Under the pieces are notes generated by a model that saw nothing but the letters and a program-made list of their open reading frames with translations, was not told the origin of the DNA and made no database searches. The position numbers and the translations under genes were made by a program. From contig OX422184.1 of the NCBI GenBank assembly GCA_949130485.1, positions 2,398,336 to 2,462,335 on the forward strand: a DNA stretch of 64,000 nucleotides, in the 5' to 3' direction. Positions 33,901 through 39,900 of this stretch are shown in pieces; position 1 is the first letter of the stretch, and the number at the start of each line of letters is the position of its first letter. Source of the stretch: Agelas oroides. Lineage: Eukaryota; Porifera; Demospongiae; Agelasida; Agelasidae.

Positions 33901-36900
33901 GAGACAACTGTGTTTACCCTCAGCACACATGCACAGAAAGTGTTTCCATGTGTGGCTACAATAAAAAACACAATGGTGGAGAAATGTGCTCTTGCTATGC
34001 ACCTAAGAATGATTGGTATTCAACGGCAAACAGTTCCATCAGAAGTGGGTTTTCTGATATAATATGTCAGTACAACTCAATAGAACAAGTTGCACATGGG
34101 ATATAAGCTACACTATGGATTACTACTGATTAAGTACACAACAATTGGTAAATTCTATTGTGATTTGTGGGCAAATCCCTATTAGACACCCACCCAGGCT
34201 AATTTTGTTTTACTTGACTTCCTGTGGCATGTGATAACTCCAAGCCAGGTAATAAATAGCCTGAAGCAAATGTAGGTGCATACAAGTGCATACTGCAGAC
34301 ATACTTGCATTGCTGGATGCATATGCATTGAACACACACTGCTAAATAAGCAGTCTTTGTGAATTACACACTTTTGTTAACCTCGTCCATTGACTTCAGC
34401 TGTTTATTTTCTTGTGTACATAGGTGTTAAGAATGCCCAACCTCCAGAAACAGGGCAGAGCAATGGAAAAGAAACAGGTATTGTAACTATTGTTTAACTT
34501 TAATTTCAAGCCTCCTAAGTTAGAATTTCAATATTTATCTTAGTCCCACATATAGCCTCTAGGAGTGATCTTGGGCATCTAGTTACCAATAAATTTCTAG
34601 GATGGGGGATGCGGCGAGTGTGAAGTGTGAGGCGCAGGCTCAGTTATTTAACATGCTCCAGACCTGACAGTCAGATCTTAACCCATCAAAGTCAAAGTGA
34701 GAAATAAAAATGAGAAAGAAAGAGGGGGAAAATGACAGTGACTCAGGGAGGGACTCGAAGCTGACATGTTTGATAGGTAGGGTGCAATGGGCACAAAGCG
34801 TGAGTCGGAGGCTCAGTTTTTAAACATGCTGTAGACCTGACAGTCAGACCTTAACCTGGTCAAGGTTGCGGGATGCATATGAAACATGTTATAATCTGAA
34901 AGTTCCATTCATGATTTTAGGAGGATGCAAACCTTCATTGATATTGTGTTAAAATTTAGCATACATGCAATAGTCCCCCTAGGATTTGGGAAGTATCTTA
35001 CACAGTTCGCCTCAGCAGTGTATACCTGTTGTACAAATTTGTACATTTGCTTGATCTTGTTTGATTTTGTCCAACATTTGGCATGTAAAAAGCAACCATT
35101 TTAACATTCTCACCACTAAGGTAGCTCCCCAAAATGACAGGTTGGGTAGAATATCAGGTCATAAATGGACACATAATTTCATAATGGGTTATGAACACAC
35201 ACTGCTAAATAAGCAGTGTTTGTGAATTACACACTTTTGTTAACCTCGTCCATTGACTTCAGCTGTTTAATTATTTCTTGTGTACGTAGGTGTTAAGAAT
35301 GCCCAACCTCCAGAAACAGGGCAGAGCAATGGAAGAGAAACAGGTATTGTAACTATTGTTTAACTTTAATTTCAAGCCTCCTAAGTTAGAATTTCAATAT
35401 TTATCTTAGTCCCACATACCGTAGGTGCTGGTTGTTAAGGTGGCAGAGAACCCTGTTACTTTCAAGGTCGACAAACCTGGAATCCAAGCTGATAGACTTC
35501 TTTGTCTTGTTAAAATTGTAGCGAATAGTCAGTTTTGGGAGTCTTCATCCGTTCATTGTCCGTAAAATTGGGGATTTTCCCCATTTCCTGTCGGCATTGA
35601 CATCCAATAATCAGTTTATAATTAAGTTAGTTAAGATGTGGCCTGGCGGAACCCCTCATGTGGTGGTCAGAACTTTGAAGATAAGCTTAGATCGGCTTAA
35701 AAAAAAAAGGGGGGGGGGGGGGTTAGTAGAGTGCTGTAGTGTCAGTAGCTGTGAGTAGTGCGTAATGCTTGCTTGTGAAAGCAAACTAATGTGTCTAGAA
35801 GCAGCAGAAAGACCACAGTGGCCAAGACTGTATTTGTTGAGTAGGCCCATGTCTCGCGGCCGTATGCCTAGCCTAATTGGTGACCGTGGCCAGGTGCTTC
35901 GAGTGCTGGGCTGGGCTTTAAATAGAATACGCAATTTGTCGTTGGTGCTACACTCTGGTACCCAAGGGAGCTGAACAGTGGTTGTGTGTGGAACAGAGCC
36001 GTGAGTTGTTTAGCGACATAAGGGGGAGAGGTGGGGCTAGTAATGCTTGCTTCCACTCGTGAATGAGCCCCTCCCGTAGACAAGCTGTGAATTTTTGGAA
36101 ATGTGCATTCATTTTGGTGCAGTCAAAGTTGTCCATTCCAAGAGTAGCGACAAACATGAGTCTAGCCTGACTTTGAGAGTAGCTCTGAACAAAAGCTGGC
36201 ACAGACTGATTTGAGATACATTGGTGGTTAGGATGCTACCTACAGTGAGCATGTAGATGCGTCCATCGAGTGCCAATTTTGGGTTCATGAATATGTTAAT
36301 GAGCCACTAATACCCTTTTTAAAATTAGGCAAAGCAAGATTGCCCTAAAGCAAACCCTAACCCTGAAACTAGGAGTAACCCTGGTCCTGACTGTAACCCA
36401 AGTTTATGTTTCCGTTAACCTCCACTGAAAGACTTCACCGCCACCTTTAAGCACAGCTCTTTATTAAGTGCATACCGTATTTATTCAAATAAAACGCATG
36501 ATCCAATCTAGTGCAAGAAATTCAAATCTGAGAATTTATGGGTGGATCCAACTTAGCGCAAGCCGCCGATAATTAATTTGGGGTTGATCCAATTTACCGC
36601 AATACCAGGAATGAAGCCTCTCAGTTGTCCCTATGTTGTGGCAACAAAGGGCGGTCAAGACACAATTTTCAGGAAAAGGAGCTACCGTATTTCTTCGATC
36701 AGACACCGTGGCTACTTGCTGCACGTTTCTGTGCGGCTACTATTCGAGGGCGGCGTTTATTTCATTGGAAAGCATGCAGACATCAATGACGGCTGGATAG
36801 GGTACGTACAAGCGATACAGCGACGACTGTTAGATGCTGGCAGTAGTGCACGCAACCTCTCAGTTCTGCTGTCAGGAATGGAAAAGGAGTTTTACAACAC

Positions 36901-39900
36901 GAACAGCCCTACCGTTGTCAGAATTATTTGCATACATATACGTGTGCGTGTGCCGCGTATAATTGTACTATTCGAGGGCGGCGTCTAGTAGAAGAAATAC
37001 GGTATCCCATAAATGTTCTTTGGCGTTTGTAAGACTTTTGTTGCTGCAGCTGCTACTGTCTACCAAGAACCTCACTTCTAGAGAACTGAAGGCCAAGAAC
37101 TCTGCATTTCTGTTTGACCAAAAAATTTTCCGCGTTTGAATCCATTGCAGCGCATGATCTAATCTAACGCAAGAAATTCAATTCCTGGAATTTATGGGTG
37201 GATCTAACTCAACACATGCCCACTCAAATTATTTAATTTGCATGCGTTTTATTCGAATGAATACACATAATTTATTGAGGGTTTTACCCATCACGTGTTA
37301 GGCGCATGCACTTAATAAACAAACTTTGAACTTTAAGCGAACGTGTCGAGCAAAACGTGTCAAGTAGTACGAAGAATGAAGAGAATGGGTAGTCCTTTAC
37401 CACGCTTTCTTCGACCGGTAACTTCACAAGTGATGGTCCCTCCATGCCTGAGGAAGTGCCAAAACACCCGCAAAAACTCTTGAGGAACATGGCCAACAAC
37501 AGTAGCATCCTTGAGGAGACTGACAGCGAATTTGTAATGGTTGTTGCCCTCCTCCCGTTCCAAGGTTAGTATCTCTCCGACAAGCGGCCACCAGATCCGC
37601 TTGTAAATGTGATGGCCACAAATGATGCTCTCCAAAGTACTTGCTTGACGCTCTGCCATGTTGAACGAGTGGAAGCAACAAAAGCCCTGCCCACTATTTT
37701 CACACCCATTTATTAAGCGCACGTCCGCTGTTAAGCGCATATTTTCTTGTTATCAGCTGTTATAAGCGCATAACAACCAGCACCTACGGTATAGCCTAAG
37801 GAGTGATCTTGGGCATCTAATTACCAATAAATTTCTAGGATGGGGGATGTGGCAAGCGTGAAGCGTGAGGCGCAGGCTCAGTTATTTAACATGCTCCAGA
37901 CCTGACAGTCAGATCTTAACCCATCAAAGTCAAAGTGAGAAATAAAGATGAGAAAGAAAGAGGGGGAAAAATGAGGATGACTTAGGGAGGGACTTAGGGA
38001 GGGACTCGAACCTGTGACCTGGCAAATGGCCTGCTATGCTCTAGCCAATTCACAAATGTAAAGTTCACACAAACATTAGGGTATTCAGGCATAATTCTCT
38101 TATGCTTTTGAGTGCCTGCTGTTCTGCTAGCGAAATTTGGCAAACCCTACTCATGTCATACTAGCCCAAGCTAACATCACGGGTGCTCATGTCATACTAG
38201 CCTAAGTAGCGTCACGGGTGCTCATGTCATACTAGCCCAAGCTAGCGTCACGGGATGCTCATGGGTCCACAGTATTGCTGTGGACCTATCGTTTTGTCAA
38301 ACATGATGTCATACCAGGCTTTCCCCACTTGTCTTAACATCAGGAGGACAGCCAGAGCATGACCACCTACTGTATGAGGATTAACAGCTTTGTAAACAAG
38401 CTAGGCTGCTCATAGAACACAGATGGTGGCAGACATTCTCATGCTAACTCTAAGGTTCCTTCTATGTATATATGACAGGCTAGGCTATGTGCACACGGAT
38501 AGCACAGGGAAGCAGGAGGTGGCTTGATTTACCCTGTGCATAGAATACTCAGTCAGCTGCTTAGACTGTATGCCTGCACTGTGTTCTCCTCTGATTAAGA
38601 GCCCAACTACACGACTAACCTGGCTCATGTTACATAAAATATCTCCATTTTCCAGTGGTCGATTATACGTACCAGTTGATAATTGGCGGCTTACCCAGAC
38701 ACCTATGATCACTTCTGAGGCTATTTGTGGGACTAAATGCTGAGAGTCTTTCGTTGCAAACTACATGAGCCATATCTGTATTCATCTGACTCTGCTCTTG
38801 TGGATTACCAGGTGCTAGGATAACAAAATGGTACAAGATGCATGGTGATGTTTTAACTCCTTTAACACTTACAGTCTGGAATCTTGCCACTGGTCGATAA
38901 TTGATAATAAAAAAATGTATGGGCAGTCGATAATACGTACGGGTGGTCGATAATTGGTATGTGAATAGGATTATGGAAACACTTGGTCATGGGCGTGTGT
39001 GCACTATAACCTGTTTAGAGGGGGTTATTCTTATTTTGTTCTCGGTTGGTGTGAGAACAAAGTTCCCAAGTCATTCCTGGACTGAGATGTAAAGGCAAGT
39101 GCAAATGTGGTTGGTAGTTGGCGGCTTACGCTAATTTCTAAAGAAACTTCTAAGGGTAGTGGAGATTAAAAAAGTGTGGGCGGCCTTGGCATACACCCCC
39201 TCTACCTCCAACTTCCCAACTCTTCCATTGTCATCTCTTTCCAGACACACAAACCCTAGAGCAGAATGTACGAAAGTACCACCTGAGTGTTTAGGCCACT
39301 TTCTTGAGGAGATTCGTCAAGCTCAAGATCACCGCTGTCAAGGCAAAGCACTTTCACTGCAACAGTTAAACTAGAGACAACTGTTATTAATTGTTTGCCC
39401 CTATGCACACTGATTGTGTGGCTACAAGAGAAGCTAATAGTGATTTTATGTTTTGTACATTATATCCTGTAAACTACCTGAGTTTAGAAAATACGATGGA
39501 CCAGGAGTGAGCACTTGCTATACACCTAAATATGACTGGTAATCCACTGCAAAGTTTTCTGATGGTTTCAGCAGATGTGGGTTTTCATGCAATGAGGCTG
39601 AACTGATTAGTTAGTACAAACTTGATAGAATAAGTAGCACATGGAGTATAAGCTGTACTATTGATTAATTACTAACTACACAACCATCAGCAAGTATGTC
39701 AACTTCTAACATGATTTGTTGTGGAGTTTTCCTATGGGATATCACAGCTAATTATGCTTCACTCACATTCCAGTACACATGGCATGTAATAACTCCAAAC
39801 CATGTAGCCGTGATGGTAAATAGACTTAGCTAATCAGGTGCATACAAGTTCTCTTCATGGGTAGTTATGCAGGTACAGTGCATGATTACTGGATGTATAT

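Larger units (their letters stand above)
34331..35190. repeat. ~860-bp tandem duplication unit containing linker exon 13
   Basis: The unit starting CACACACTGCTAAATAAGCA at ~34331 repeats from ~35191, carrying the same exon, splice sites, downstream intron and SINE. The second unit is interrupted after its exon by a 2.4-kb transposon (35419-37789) and resumes at 37790. The two exons differ by single substitutions, so the duplication is recent. Confidence 0.88.
35417..37791. mobile_element. 2.37-kb TA-flanked element with preserved empty site; hosts other insertions
   Basis: The element is 35419-37789. Its ends CCGTAGGTGCTGGTTGTTA and TAACAACCAGCACCTACGG are perfect inverted repeats. TA flanks both sides; the duplicated unit at 34541-34560 preserves the unoccupied sequence CCCACATATAGCC with one TA, so TA was duplicated on insertion. 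Contents in order: a 249-bp dispersed repeat with its partner block, nested ATACCGTATTT elements, and a minus-strand HIRAN-like frame. It fits a TA-targeting DNA transposon. Confidence 0.85.
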
